Source of the DNA: Theodoxus fluviatilis
Taxonomy: Eukaryota > Mollusca > Gastropoda > Cycloneritida > Neritidae
Reading direction: 5' to 3'
Length of the DNA stretch: 24,334 nucleotides
Assembly (NCBI GenBank): GCA_034096865.1
Contig: JAWQFJ010016993.1
Location: 25,001 to 49,334, forward strand
Of the stretch, positions 1 to 9,415 are shown piece after piece (positions within the stretch are counted from its first letter, which is position 1; each line of letters begins with the position of its first letter). The translations under genes and the position numbers were made by a program. The notes beneath the pieces are model-generated. The model was not told where the DNA came from. It saw only the letters and a program-made list of their open reading frames with translations, and ran no database searches.

Positions 1-2129
1 CCCTGGGGAGGCTGTCCCTGCCTTGTACTGGGCCCTGGGGAGGCTGTCCCTGCCTTGTACTGGGCCGGGAGGCTGTCACTGCCTTGTAGGGGGCCCTGGG
101 GAGGCTGTCCCTGCCTTGTAGGGGGCCCTGGGGAGGCTGTCCCTGTCTTGTACTGGGCCATGGGGAGGCTGTCCCTGCCTTGTAGGGGGCCCTGGGTAGG
201 CTGTCCCTGTCTTGTACTGGGCCCTGGGGAGGCTGTCCCTGCCTTGTACTGGGCCCTGGGGTGGCTGTCCCTGCCTTGTATGGGGCCCTGGGGAGGCTGT
301 CCCTGCCTTGTAGGAGGCCCTGGGGAGGCTGTCCCTGCCTTGTAGGAGGCCCTGGGGAGGCTGTCCCTGCCTTGTATGGGGCCCTGCGGAGGCTGTCCCT
401 GCCTTGTAGGAGGCCCTGGGGAGGCTGTCCCTGCCTTGTACTGGGCCATGGGGAGGCTGTCCCTGCCTTGTAGGGGGCCCTGGGGAGGCTGTCCCTGCCT
501 TGTAGGAGGCCCTGGGGAGGCTGTCCCTGCCTTGTACTGGGCCGGGAGGCTGTCACTGCCTTGTAGGGGGCCCTGGGGAGGCTGTCCCTGCCTTGTAGGA
601 GGCCCTGGGGAGGCTGTCCCTGCCGTGTAGGAGGCCCTGGGGAGGCTGTCCCTGCCTTGTAGGGGGCCCTGGGGAGGCTGTCCCTGCCTTGTACTGGGCC
701 CTGGGGAGGCTGTCCCTGCCTTGTACTGGGCCCTGGGGAGGCTGTCCCTGCCTTGTACTGGGCCCTGGGGAGGCTGTCCTTGCCTTGTACTGGGCCCTGG
801 GGAGGCTGTCCCTGCCTTGTACTGGGCCCTGGGGAGGCTGTCCCTGCCTTGTAGGAGGCCCTGGGGAGGCTGTCCCTGCCTTGTACTGGGCCCTGGGGAG
901 GCTGTCCCTGCCTTGTACTGGGCCCTGGGGAGGCTGTCCCTGCCTTGTACTGGGCCCTGGGGAGGCTGTCCCTGCCTTGTACTGGGCCCTGGGGAGGCTG
1001 TCCCTGCCTTGTAGGAGGCCCTGGGGAGGCTGTCCCTGCCTTGTAGGAGGCCCTGGGGAGGCTGTCCCTGCCTTGTACTGGGCCCTGGGGAGGCTGTCCC
1101 TGCCTTGTAGGAGGCCCTGGGGAGGCTGTCCCTGCCTTGTAGGAGGCCCTGGGGAGGCTGTCCCTGCCTTGTAGGGGGCCCTGGGGAGGCTGTCCCTGCC
1201 TTGTACTGGGCCCTGGGGAGGCTGTTCCTGCCTTGTACTGGGCCCTGGGGAGGCTGTCCCTGCCTTGTACTGGGCCCTGGGGAGGCTGTCCCTGCCTTGT
1301 AGGAGGCCCTGGGGAGGCTGTCCCTGCCTTGTAGGAGGCCCTGAGGAGGCTGTCCCTGCCTTGTACTGGGCCCTGGGGAGGCTGTCCCTGTCTTGTACTG
1401 GGCCCTGGGGAGGCTGTCCCTGCCTTGTAGGAGGCCCTGGGGAGCCTGTCCCTGCATTGTACTGGGCCCTGGAGAGGCTGTCCCTGCCTTGTAGGAGGCC
1501 CTGGGGAGGCTGTCCCTGCCTTGTACTGGGCCCTGGGGAGGCTGTCCCTGCCTTGTACTGGGCCCTGGGGAGGCTGTCCCTGCCTTGTACTGGGCCCTGG
1601 GGAGGCTGTCCCTGCCTTGTACTGGGCCCTGGGGAGGCTGTCACTGCCTTGTAGGGGGCCCTGGGGAGGCTGTCACTGCCTTGTAGGGGGCCCTGGGGAG
1701 GCTGTCCCTGCCTTGTAGGAGGCCCTGGGGAGGCTGTCCCTGCCTTGTACTGGGCCCTGGGGAGGCTATCCCTGCCTTGTAAGAGGCCCTGGGGAGGCTG
1801 TCCCTGCCTTGTAGGAGGCCCTGGGGAGGCTGTCCCTGCCTTGTACTGGGCCCTGGGGAGGCTGTCCCTGCCTTGTAAGAGGCCCTGGGGAGGCTGTCCC
1901 TGCCTTGTAGGGGGCTCTGGGGAGGCTGTCCCTGCATTGTAATGGGCCCTGGGGAGGCTGTCCCTGCCTTGTAGGAGGCCCTGAGGAGGCTGTCCCTGCC
2001 TTGTACTGGGCCCTGGGGAGGCTGTCCCTGCCTTGTACTGGGCCCTGGGGTGGCTGTCCCTGCCTTGTAAGAGGCCCTGGGGAGGCTGTCCCTGCCTTGT
2101 AGGAGGCCCTGGGGAGGCTGTCCCTGCCA
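1..2129. repeat. 32-bp minisatellite, about 66 copies
   Basis: The core GGCTGTCCCTGCCTTGTA recurs every 32 bp from the window edge to 2129, so the array starts outside the window. Units differ mainly just after TTGTA, where CTGGG, GGAGG, GGGGG or AGAGG follows. Two units near 58-86 and 535-563 are 29 bp, lacking 3 bp in the CCCTGGGG block. Because 32 is not a multiple of 3, three units make a 32-residue repeat in translation. The minus strand of the unit has no stop in any frame, which explains long apparent ORFs there (for example 553-2319). I do not regard these as genes. Confidence 0.97.
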
Positions 2130-2195
2130 TGTCCGGCTCCGCTTGCCTGCCTGCCTTTCCACATCGCCCTGCCCTCGGGCTCCACCACTGTGTAG

Positions 2196-2545
2196 TGCCC
2201 CCACCCCATGCAACCCACCCCGGAATGCCCCCCTCCCAATACAGTGCCCACCCCCCATGGAATGCCCCCCACCTCATGCGATGCCCACCACCCCATGCAA
2301 TGCGACCCACCCCATGCAATGCCCATCACCCACCACCCCATGCAATGCCACCCACCCCATGCAATGCCCCCCACCCCATGCAATGCCTTAACCCCATGCA
2401 ATGCCCCCACACACCACCCCATGCGATGCCCCCCACCCCCACCCCCACGCAATGCCACCCACCCCATGCAATGCCCACCACCCCATGCAATGCCCCCCAC
2501 GCCATGCAATGCCTCCACCCCATGCAATGCCCCCCACCGCATGAA
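2196..2545. repeat. Degenerate ~20-bp CCCCATGCAATGCC array
   Basis: CCCATGCAATGCC and close variants recur about 15 times at spacings near 20 bp, separated by C/A-rich spacers of variable length. It follows a 66-bp transition after the 32-bp array. No stop-free frame here has credible protein composition. Confidence 0.9.
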
Positions 2546-2613
2546 ATCGTGTCTAACAGCCTGTTTTGAGTTCTTCCCTGTCTCGTCTTCCACAATCAGC
2601 GGTCCCATGCTCC

Positions 2614-2763
2614 GTGACACAGGGCAAGGCGTTGCCTGAGCATGAGAGTGGGAGGTGTCACATGACCCAGGGCAAGGCGTTGCCTGAGCATGAGAGTGGG
2701 AGGTGCCACGTGACCCAGGGCAAGACGTTGCCTGAGCATGAGAGTGGGAGGTGCCACGTGACG
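2614..2763. repeat. 48-bp tandem repeat, three copies, with CACGTG boxes
   Basis: The core GGGCAAGGCGTTGCCTGAGC starts a 48-bp period (AGGGCAAG at 2621, 2669, 2717). Each copy ends in a CACRTG box: CACATG at 2659, then CACGTG at 2707 and 2755. CACGTG flanked by GTGAC is the class of site bound by bHLH-zip factors such as USF or TFEB/MITF; use here is inference. The core also contains the short inverted repeat GGCAA...TTGCC. Confidence 0.92.
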
Positions 2764-2788
2764 CGCTAGTGTGGAGACGGAACATTGG

Positions 2789-2924
2789 TGACGTCACGTT
2801 GCTGGCAGTCGCTGTGTGTGTGACGTCACGTTGCTGGCAGTCGCTGTGCGTGTGACGTCACGTTGCTGGCAGTCGCTGTGCGTGTGACGTCACGTTGCTG
2901 GCAGTCGCTGTGCGTGTGACGTCA
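2789..2924. promoter_or_regulatory. Five perfect CRE palindromes at exact 32-bp spacing
   Basis: TGACGTCA occurs at 2789, 2821, 2853, 2885 and 2917, each carried in a 32-bp repeat whose core is TGACGTCACGTTGCTGGCAG. TGACGTCA is the full CREB/ATF bZIP site. Additional half-site-like matches follow at 2954 (CGTCA) and 3137 (TTACGTCA). With the CACGTG boxes just upstream and a splice donor downstream at 3669, this could be a cAMP/stress-responsive promoter or enhancer. The repeat is seen directly; regulatory use is inferred. Confidence 0.55.
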
Positions 2925-3196
2925 CGCGGCAGGCGAGGGAGAAGTACAGGTGGCGTCACACCGCCTCAAGTGAAGCGACAGGACTGCAAAGCGTAAGCAA
3001 CAAACAATCAAACAAGGGACAAACAAATAAACAAGAGACACACTGCAAGACCAGTGCAATGCTACACAAGCAAAGCGACCGTCACGAGACGCACTCCCTG
3101 CAAACTGCAGGCGAGGTGAAAACGCTCCGTGGACGATTACGTCAGGAAAAGTGCCCTGCTTTGTTTGCTGAAGGCGAAAACACATTGGCGTCAGGC
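2925..3196 (+). other. Unique segment, possible transcribed leader
   Basis: This is non-repetitive sequence between the CRE array and the 16-bp array. It contains several AAACAAAC-like runs near 3000-3045 and no convincing coding frame. If the CRE array is a promoter, this would be the start of a noncoding first exon. I see no TATA box at a fitting position. Confidence 0.25.
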
Positions 3197-3612
3197 AATC
3201 TCTGGCTGCTGCAATCTCTGGCTGCTGCAATCTCTGGCTGCTGCAATCTCTGGCTGCTGCAATCTCTGGCTGCTGCAATCTCTGGCTGCTGCAATCTCTG
3301 GCTGCTGCAATCTCTGGCTGCTGCAATCTCTGGCTGCTGCAATCTCTGGCTGCTGCAATCTTTGTCTGCTGCAATCTCTGGCTGCTGCAATCTCTGGCTG
3401 CTGCAATCTCTGGCTGCTGCAATCTCTGGCTGCTGCAATCTCTGGCTGCTGCAATCTCTGGCTGCTGCAATCTCTGGCTGCTGCAATCTCTGGCTGCTGC
3501 AATCTCTGGCTGCTGCAATCTCTGGCTGCTGCAATCTTTGTCTGCTGCAATCTCTGGCTGCTGCAATCTCTGGCTGCTGCAATCTCTGGCTGCTGCAATC
3601 TCTGGCTGCTGC
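3197..3612. repeat. 16-bp minisatellite, 26 copies
   Basis: AATCTCTGGCTGCTGC is repeated 26 times without length change (416 bp). Two copies carry the same variant, AATCTTTGTCTGCTGC, at 3357 and 3533, exactly 11 units apart, which suggests a block duplication. All six frames through it are open or nearly so (Leu/Ala/Cys-rich forward, Gln/Arg/Ala-rich reverse); no coding role is supported. Confidence 0.98.
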
Positions 3613-3665
3613 TCGCGTCTGATGACATGATGGAGAAGAGCTGAGGAGCCAACCCCCACGAATGA

Positions 3666-3674
3666 AAGGTAAGT
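3666..3674 (+). other. Candidate 5' splice donor AAG|GTAAGT
   Basis: AAG followed by GTAAGTAAG at 3669 is a full match to the metazoan U1 consensus. It lies about 740 bp downstream of the last CRE. This supports a noncoding first exon ending at 3668, but one donor match alone is weak evidence. Confidence 0.35.
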
Positions 3675-3749
3675 AAGGAACATACAAATGTTGGCCTCTT
3701 TCCGGGTGATAAACCCAAAACTTTTTAACATACAACCATTAATTTGTTA

Positions 3750-3750
<1 letters not shown>

Positions 3751-3810
<60 letters not shown>

Positions 3811-3811
3811 T

Positions 3812-3847
<36 letters not shown>

Positions 3848-3874
3848 CCTCTCTCCCTCTCTCGCTCTCTCTCT

Positions 3875-3906
<32 letters not shown>

Positions 3907-3913
3907 GCTCTCT

Positions 3914-3953
<40 letters not shown>
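3751..3953. repeat. (TC)n microsatellite, upstream of LINE
   Basis: An almost pure TC tract of about 200 bp with occasional TTTC and CCCC interruptions. It abuts the 5'-truncated LINE directly at 3954, so the LINE lies against a TC tract on both sides. Confidence 0.97.
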
Positions 3954-3956
<3 letters not shown>

Positions 3957-3968
3957 CTAAAAAAGCAC

Positions 3969-4590
3969 ATGCAATCACCTAACTTTGACAATGAGATAAC
4001 CAAGGCAACATCAGCAATGGCTATTTCAGTGGATGATGCTCTTGCCCAAGTCACAAAAATCCTAACAACGAGTGCAATACGTCTGAAAAAGGAGATAAAA
4101 GTTGAAATGGGAGGATCTGCAAAACCACGGGCACCTTGGTTTGATAAAGAGTGTAGTGAAAGTAGGAGCACAGCATACAGCGCCCTGAAAAGTTTAAGGC
4201 AATCTCAAACTGCAGAAGCCAAAGAACAGTATTTGTTGACCAGGCGCCAGTACAAAGACCTTGTTAGAAGGAAAAAGCGTGGTCATTTTGTAGAGATAAG
4301 GAACTCACTTTTGAAGAGCGTGCAAGATTCCCGAGCATTCTGGGCGATTGTGAAAGGTTCCTCACGCTGCTCAACTTCTCAACCAGACATCCATGTCAAC
4401 ACATGGAAAGCTCACTTCGAGACTATGTTCCATACGAAAGACAGTCTTGAAAGTGATGAAGCAGAGATGGAGGGCCTTGTGCACCATGACGTGCTGGACG
4501 ACGTCATTAGTCAAGATGAAGTAAGAAGTGCCATTAGTAGGCTGAAACCTTCCAAAGCCCAGGTCTGGATGGCTTACCCGGGGGTGTTTC
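3969..4590 (+). pseudogene. LINE ORF2 fragment: linker to RT motif 0/1
   Basis: This frame reads the region between endonuclease and reverse transcriptase. APWFDKECSESRS (about residues 55-67) and the basic stretch QYKDLVRRKKRGHF are typical of LINE linkers. It reaches AISRLKPSKA near residue 188, the start of the first RT motif, and then loses frame around 4555-4590; the expected PG.DG part is garbled. The methionine at 3969 is simply the first in frame after the truncation, not a true start. Role in an intact element: part of the polyprotein that nicks target DNA and reverse-transcribes the element RNA. Confidence 0.8.
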
Positions 4591-4593
4591 AAA

Positions 4594-5043
4594 GTGGCTG
4601 GCGAAAAAGTCATCCCATTTCTCACCAAACTGTTCAACACCCTTTTTGATATGCACTATTTCCCTGAAATATGGTCGAAATCAATCATCATCCCATTGTA
4701 TAAGAAAGGAAATGTCCTAGAACCTGACAATTACAGAGGCATTTCCTTGCTGTGTGTAATGAGCAAGATTTATACTACTGTTCTGGCGAGACGGCTTCGT
4801 GCATGGATGGAGGGAGAAAATAAGGTATGTGTAGAACAAGCAGGGTTTCGAACTCGTCATTCAACAGTTGATCATATTTTCACGCTTTATTGTATGATCA
4901 CGAAATATGTCTATGGAGATAGACGTGGGAAACTTTACGTTGCTTTTATTGACTACAGGAAGGCATTCGATTCTGTCAACCATAGTAAACTTGGTCAGTA
5001 CTTAAAGGTTCACGCTTGTATACAAAATTCCTTTCTATGTTAA
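4594..5043 (+). pseudogene. LINE reverse transcriptase, motifs 1-3
   Basis: In another frame this segment holds the fingers and palm of the RT. Seen directly: LYKKGN followed by EPDNYRGISLL (residues about 35-53), EQAGFRTRHSTVDHI (81-95) and FIDYRKAFDSVNH (118-130), whose first Asp (in FID) is the metal-binding Asp of motif A. The frame ends shortly afterwards in a divergent tail (after HSKLGQYLK). The following stretch 5044-5186 still encodes the next motif (CPAGVKQGAIESPLIF, near 5110-5157), but another frameshift near 5165 separates it from the FADD segment. Confidence 0.88.
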
Positions 5044-5186
5044 AGGCCATGTACACCAACGTCCAAGCATGCGATCGCTGGGGTCTATGACCTATCCGAT
5101 TCCTTCCAGTGTCCAGCAGGAGTGAAGCAAGGAGCAATTGAGAGTCCATTAATTTTTCTCTATATATTAACGCAGTAGCAGACTAC

Positions 5187-5903
5187 GTGCGAAAAAATGG
5201 TAAACATGGAGTACAGATGATACCTGGTATGATGGAGGTATTTCTTTTGCTCTTTGCCGATGATGTTGCATTGATATCTACTACACCTGTTGGCCTCCAA
5301 AATCAAATAGACAGTCTTGTGCGTGTTTCAAAGACCTTAGATATGAGGGTAAACACAGAAAAGACTAAAGTCATGGTTTTCAGGAAGGGAGGCCACCTAG
5401 CAGTGGGAGAAAGATGGTTTCTAGACGGCACATCACTTGAGGTGGTAAACCAATATAAGTACCTTGGTTATGTTTTTACGACAAAATTGTCCACTGAAGC
5501 TGCAGTGAAAGGCAAACAAAAGGGTGTACAAGTGTTGAAAGTACTCTGGAGACTGCATAGCATGCAAACAAAGGTGTTCACAAACATCTTTGACGCACAG
5601 GTACAAGCAACCCTACTGTACGGTTCTGAGGTATGGGGTCTCCATAAAAGTTTGAAGGTGGAGAGAATTCACACTTTCATTTGTAAGAGATTCTTGGGAC
5701 TGGACACAAGGACCCCGAATCACATGGTATACGGAGACCTGGGTAGATTTCCGATCTCAATAAACAGCGGTATCGGAGTAATTAAATGTATATGTGATAA
5801 CTTTTACCTTGCTGCACAGCAATTTCATTTTATTCTAAGTGGAATTACATACTGTCGATATATGATATGTCACTTTCTTTCCAAAGATGATATTCTATTT
5901 TGA
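5187..5903 (+). pseudogene. LINE reverse transcriptase, FADD motif and thumb
   Basis: FADDVALIS at residues 23-31 (FADD codons 5253-5264) is the catalytic box of LINE reverse transcriptases. It is followed by MRVNTEKTKVMVFRKGG and NQYKYLGYVFT, the usual thumb motifs, and by LLYGSEVWGLH and FICKRFLGLDTRTPN, common near the end of this LINE group's RT region. After about residue 195 the protein no longer resembles the family: the expected C-terminal 150 or so residues are missing and the sequence runs into what looks like 3' UTR. Confidence 0.88.
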
Positions 5904-5987
5904 CTACAACTGTTACGTTAATGTTTGTAATTTGTACATATGTGTATATTCCTACGTGATGGGTCGTCGGCCGAAAATAAACAATCT

Positions 5988-6026
5988 CAAACTCTCTTTC
6001 TCTCTCTCTTTCTCTATCTCTCTCTT

Positions 6027-6057
<31 letters not shown>

Positions 6058-6503
6058 CTTTCTCTCTCTTTGTCTGTTTCTCTCTCTTTCTCTCTCTTTG
6101 TCTGTTTCTCTGTTGCTCTCTCTTTGTCTGTTTCTCTTTCTCTCTCTTTCTCTCTCTTTCTCTCTCTTTCTCTTTCTCTCTCTATGTTTCTCTCTCTCTT
6201 TCTCTCTCTGTGTTTCTCTCTCTCTCTCTCTTTCTCTCTCTATGTTTCTCTCTCTCTTTGACTCTCTATCTCTGACTCTATCTCTGTCTCTCTCTGTGTC
6301 TCTCTGTCTCTCTCTGTCTCTCTGTCTCTCTCTCTGTCTCTGTATCTCTCTCTCTCTGTCTCTCTCTCTATGTTTCTCTCTCTCTGTTTCTCTCCCTCTG
6401 ACTCTCTATCTCTCTCTGTCTCTGTCTCTGTCTCTCTGTCTCTGTCTCTCTCTATCTGTCTCTGTCTCTGTCTCTCTCTCTCTATCTCTCTCTCTCTCTC
6501 TCT
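5988..6503. repeat. TC-rich microsatellite, TTTCTCTC then TCTCTG variants
   Basis: About 515 bp of TC repeat. It starts as TTTCTCTC units right after the LINE 3' end and drifts to TCTCTG and TCTCTA variants. Translations are Ser/Leu or Glu/Arg runs and are not coding. Confidence 0.97.
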
Positions 6504-6656
6504 GACTGAAGTTCTAGACATAACAACGATGCCGATGACCTGGTGGGTATTTTGTCGTCGCAGGATGAAGCTGTGATTAGAAACTTGGCAGCATATTTGT
6601 ATTTTCCTTTCAAAAAGAGAGAAAAAGAAAATGATCCCAATTCAAATGAGTCATGA
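6504..6656 (+). pseudogene. LINE ORF2 C-terminal remnant
   Basis: The frame with codons starting at 6519 and stopping at 6654-6656 reads [20 protein letters not shown] and then FKKREKEN just before the stop. The pattern of a helix with IRNLA.YLY followed by KKRE resembles the extreme C-terminus of LINE ORF2 proteins of the same type as the element at 3954-5986. It lies immediately beyond the TC tract, so either the TC tract and the preceding segment interrupt one LINE copy or this is a second, mostly lost copy. It is too short to stand out by ORF length. Confidence 0.55.
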
Positions 6657-6861
6657 AACAGATTATCATTGTGGTACGGGCTGGTGGTATAACAACAAAA
6701 TACTTCGAGTTCGAGTTCTTTGACTGTAGACACACTCGCGTTTCCTGGGCGTCCCTGTGGCGCTGTCTGGGCAGGAACTGTCACAGGCCAGCTGCAGGTC
6801 TCTCTGACTTCTGACCTGCCTCCTGGAGCAACTCATCAGGAGGAAAAACCCACTGCTCTAG
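6657..6861. other. Unique sequence, nothing recognised
   Basis: About 200 bp between the LINE remnant and the next minisatellite. No convincing ORF, RNA or element end is seen. Its last third begins to resemble the following array (TCTGACTTCTGACC, then GACTTCAG). Confidence 0.6.
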
Positions 6862-7476
6862 GACTTCAGCCCTGACTTCACAGCTCCTCATGAGACTTCA
6901 GTCCTGACTTTAACCTCTTCATGAGACTTCAGTTCTGACTTCATACCTCTTCATGAGACTTCAGCCCTGACTTCACAGCTCCTCATGAGACTTCAGTCCT
7001 GACTTTAACCTCTTCATGAGACTTCAGTTCTGACTTCATACCTCTTCATGAGACTTCAGTTCTGACTTCACACCTCCTCATGAGACTTCAGTTCTGACTT
7101 CACATCTCTTCATGAGACTTCAGTCCTGATTTCACACCTCCTCATGAGACTTCAGTCCATATTTTACACCTCCTCATGAGACTTCAGTCCTGACTTCACG
7201 GCTCCTCATGAGACTTCAGTCCTGACTTCACGGCTCCTCATGAGACTTCAGTCCTGACTTCACATCTCCTCATGAGACTTCAGTTCTGACTTCACATCTC
7301 TTCATGAGACTTTAGTTCTGACTTCACACCTCCTCATGAGACTTCAGTTCTGACTTCACATCTCCTCATGAGACTTCAGTTCTGACTTCACACCTCTTCA
7401 TGAGACTTTAGTTCTGACTTCACACCTCCTCATGAGACTTCAGTTCTGACTTCACATCTCCTTACGAGACTTCAGA
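6862..7476. repeat. 32-bp minisatellite, about 19 copies
   Basis: CTCATGAGACTTCAGT followed by YCTGACTTCA recurs every 32 bp. It contains the palindrome CTCATGAG. A three-unit block is repeated at 6867 and 6962 (95 bp apart, because one unit, with TTTAACC, is one base short). The sequence is unrelated to the other 32-bp arrays in the window. Confidence 0.95.
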
Positions 7477-8232
7477 CTGCACGTTTCCAGCCTTGCAGCA
7501 GGTCTGCAGGAAGCCGCACAGTCACTCATCAAGAAGGCGGAGGAGGCTCCCCACTCCCTGACTGCTCGACTGGCGCCGATAAAGCGCCCAGCCAGCAGCA
7601 CGGCGAGGCGAGGCGAGGGTGCGAGTTGCAGACCTGCCGAGCGTGGGCAACAACCCTGGCCATCTACGCGCAGGTGACGTAAAAGTGAGGAGTGAGGAGT
7701 GGATAGTGATGGCTGGCGGTGGGGGTGAAGTGTAGAGAGAGGCAGGGGCGAGGTCAGGTTACTTTCCACTCTTTACTGGCCGCTGGTACAAGCTCTTTGG
7801 ACATGGACCTCTGGACCAGGATGGTAAAATGGTCTCCCTTGCATGTGTGCCTTTCCCCTTGCCTAGAGGAAGCACGGACCTCACAGAACCCACGGTGTGG
7901 ATTGTTTCCCAAATCCTAACCATGGGTCCTGTGTTTGTGCTTCAATCTGGCCGAAAAAATATTTTACATATTTAAAACTTAATGTGAAATTACTCATTCC
8001 AAAGGTTGCCCAGTTCAGCATAACAAAGTCAATGCGACAATCCAATGCCGCTGCCAGCAGCTCTCTTACTTGTGGGAAGGCAAGATGTTTATCGTCAGAC
8101 TGTTACAAGTCGGATACCAGAAGTGGGGGCATGGGCACTCGCCTGGGACTACGCTTGATAACACGTGACTGACATGGCAGCTGCACAAACTTTTCAAAAA
8201 ACAGCGAAGGGGTCACAGAGCGGTCAGCGTAC
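7477..8232. other. Unique segment, no gene recognised
   Basis: The first 200 bp are GC-rich (with GGCGAGGCGAGGCGAGG near 7603-7619) and the rest is balanced. ORFs on both strands are under 110 codons with no recognisable domain. No element ends, tRNA or splice-bounded exon could be supported. Confidence 0.5.
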
Positions 8233-8233
8233 T

Positions 8234-9360
8234 TACACACAGGATGGGGGTGTGGGGTGGGAGGGGTGTGGGGAGAGAGATCTCACACACAGGATGGGGA
8301 GGTAGGGGTGGGGTGGAGAGAGAGGTCTCACACGCAGAATGGGGGTAGGGGTGGGGTGAGGAGAGAGATCTCACACACAGGATAGGAGGTGGGGGTGGGG
8401 TGGGGAGAGAGGTCTCACACTCAGGATGGGGGGTAGGGGTGGGGTGGGGAGAGAGGTCTCACACACAGGGAGGGGTAGGGGTGGCGTGGGGAGAGAGAGC
8501 TCACACACAGGATGAGGGGTAGGGGTGGGGTGAGGAGAGAGGTCTCACACACAGAATGGGGAGTAGGGGTGGGGTGGGGAGAGAGATCTCACACGCAGGA
8601 TGGGGGGTAGGGGTGGGGTGGGGAGAGAGGTCTCACACACAGGATGGGGGGGTAGGGGTGGGGTGGGGAGAGAGGTCTCACACACAGGATGTGGAGTAGG
8701 GGTGGGGTGGGGAGAGAGGTCTCACACACAGGATGGGGGGTGGGGGTGGGGTGGGGAGAGAGGTCTCACACACAGGATGGGGGGTAGGGGTGGGGTGGGG
8801 AGAGAGGTCTCACACACAGGATGGGGGGTGGGGGTGGGGTGGGGAGAGAGGTCTCACACACAGGATGGGGGGTAGGGGTGGGGTGGGGAGAGAGATCTCA
8901 CACACAGGATGGGAGGTGGGGGTGGGGTGGGGAGAGAGGTCTCACACACAGGGGTGGGGTGGGGAGAGAGACCTCACACACAGGATGGGGGTGTGGGTGG
9001 GGTGGGGAAGAGAGGTCTCACACACAGGATGGGGGTAGGGTGGGGTGGGGAGAGAGTCCTCACACACAGGATGGGGGGTGGGGTGGGGTGGGGAGAGAGG
9101 TCTCACACACAGGATGGGGGGTGGGGGTGGGGTGGGGAGAGAGGTCTCACACACAGGATGGGGGGTGGGGAGAGAGAGCTCACACACAGGATGAGGGGTA
9201 GGGGTGGGGTGAGGAGAGAGGTCTCACACACAGAATGGGGAGTAGGGGTGGGGTGGGGAGAGAGGTCTCACACACAGGATGGGGGGTGGGGAGAGAGGTC
9301 TCACACACAGGATAGGGGGTGGGGAGAGAGGTCTCACACACAGGATGGGGGGTGGGGTGG
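8234..9360. repeat. 44-bp G-rich minisatellite, about 26 copies
   Basis: The core GGGGTGGGGTGGGGAGAGAG is followed by GTCTCACACACAGGAT, with a period of 44 bp. Near 8950 and from 9165 to 9345 shorter units lack the GTGGGGGTGGGGT part. Most units carry four G-runs of four or more with one-base loops on the plus strand, a strong G-quadruplex signature. A block with GAGCTC and an AGAATGGGGAG variant recurs at 8497 and 9176, 679 bp apart. Confidence 0.96.
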
Positions 9361-9415
9361 CTGGGCAGGGGCGACGTGGCTTCCTGCCTTTGGCCAGACC
9401 CGAGTCTAGGACGCC

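Larger units (their letters stand above)
3954..5986 (+). mobile_element. 5'-truncated LINE (non-LTR retrotransposon)
   Basis: The element begins in the linker after the missing endonuclease domain, passes through the reverse transcriptase in three frames, and ends in a 3' untranslated segment with AATAAA at 5976-5981. It is dead: no endonuclease, at least two frameshifts and an apparent loss of C-terminal protein. The RT motifs and the linker resemble CR1/Jockey-group LINEs that use an apurinic-type endonuclease; I cannot fix the clade. Both ends abut TC-rich tracts, so no distinct target-site duplication can be recognised. Confidence 0.85.

Noticed and set aside
553..2319. 588-codon minus-strand ORF
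   Set aside because: It is the stop-free reverse of the 32-bp array; other minus frames are also open, with no start context or domain.
1..3612. CRISPR array
   Set aside because: Repeats are head-to-tail without unique spacers, and the context is eukaryotic.
3739..3978. Arg/Glu-rich and Ser/Leu-rich ORFs in TC tracts (also 5887-6521)
   Set aside because: Direct translation of (TC)n microsatellite.
7452..8172. Small ORFs of 66-105 codons
   Set aside because: No recognisable domain, no supporting splice or start context, and overlap on opposite strands.
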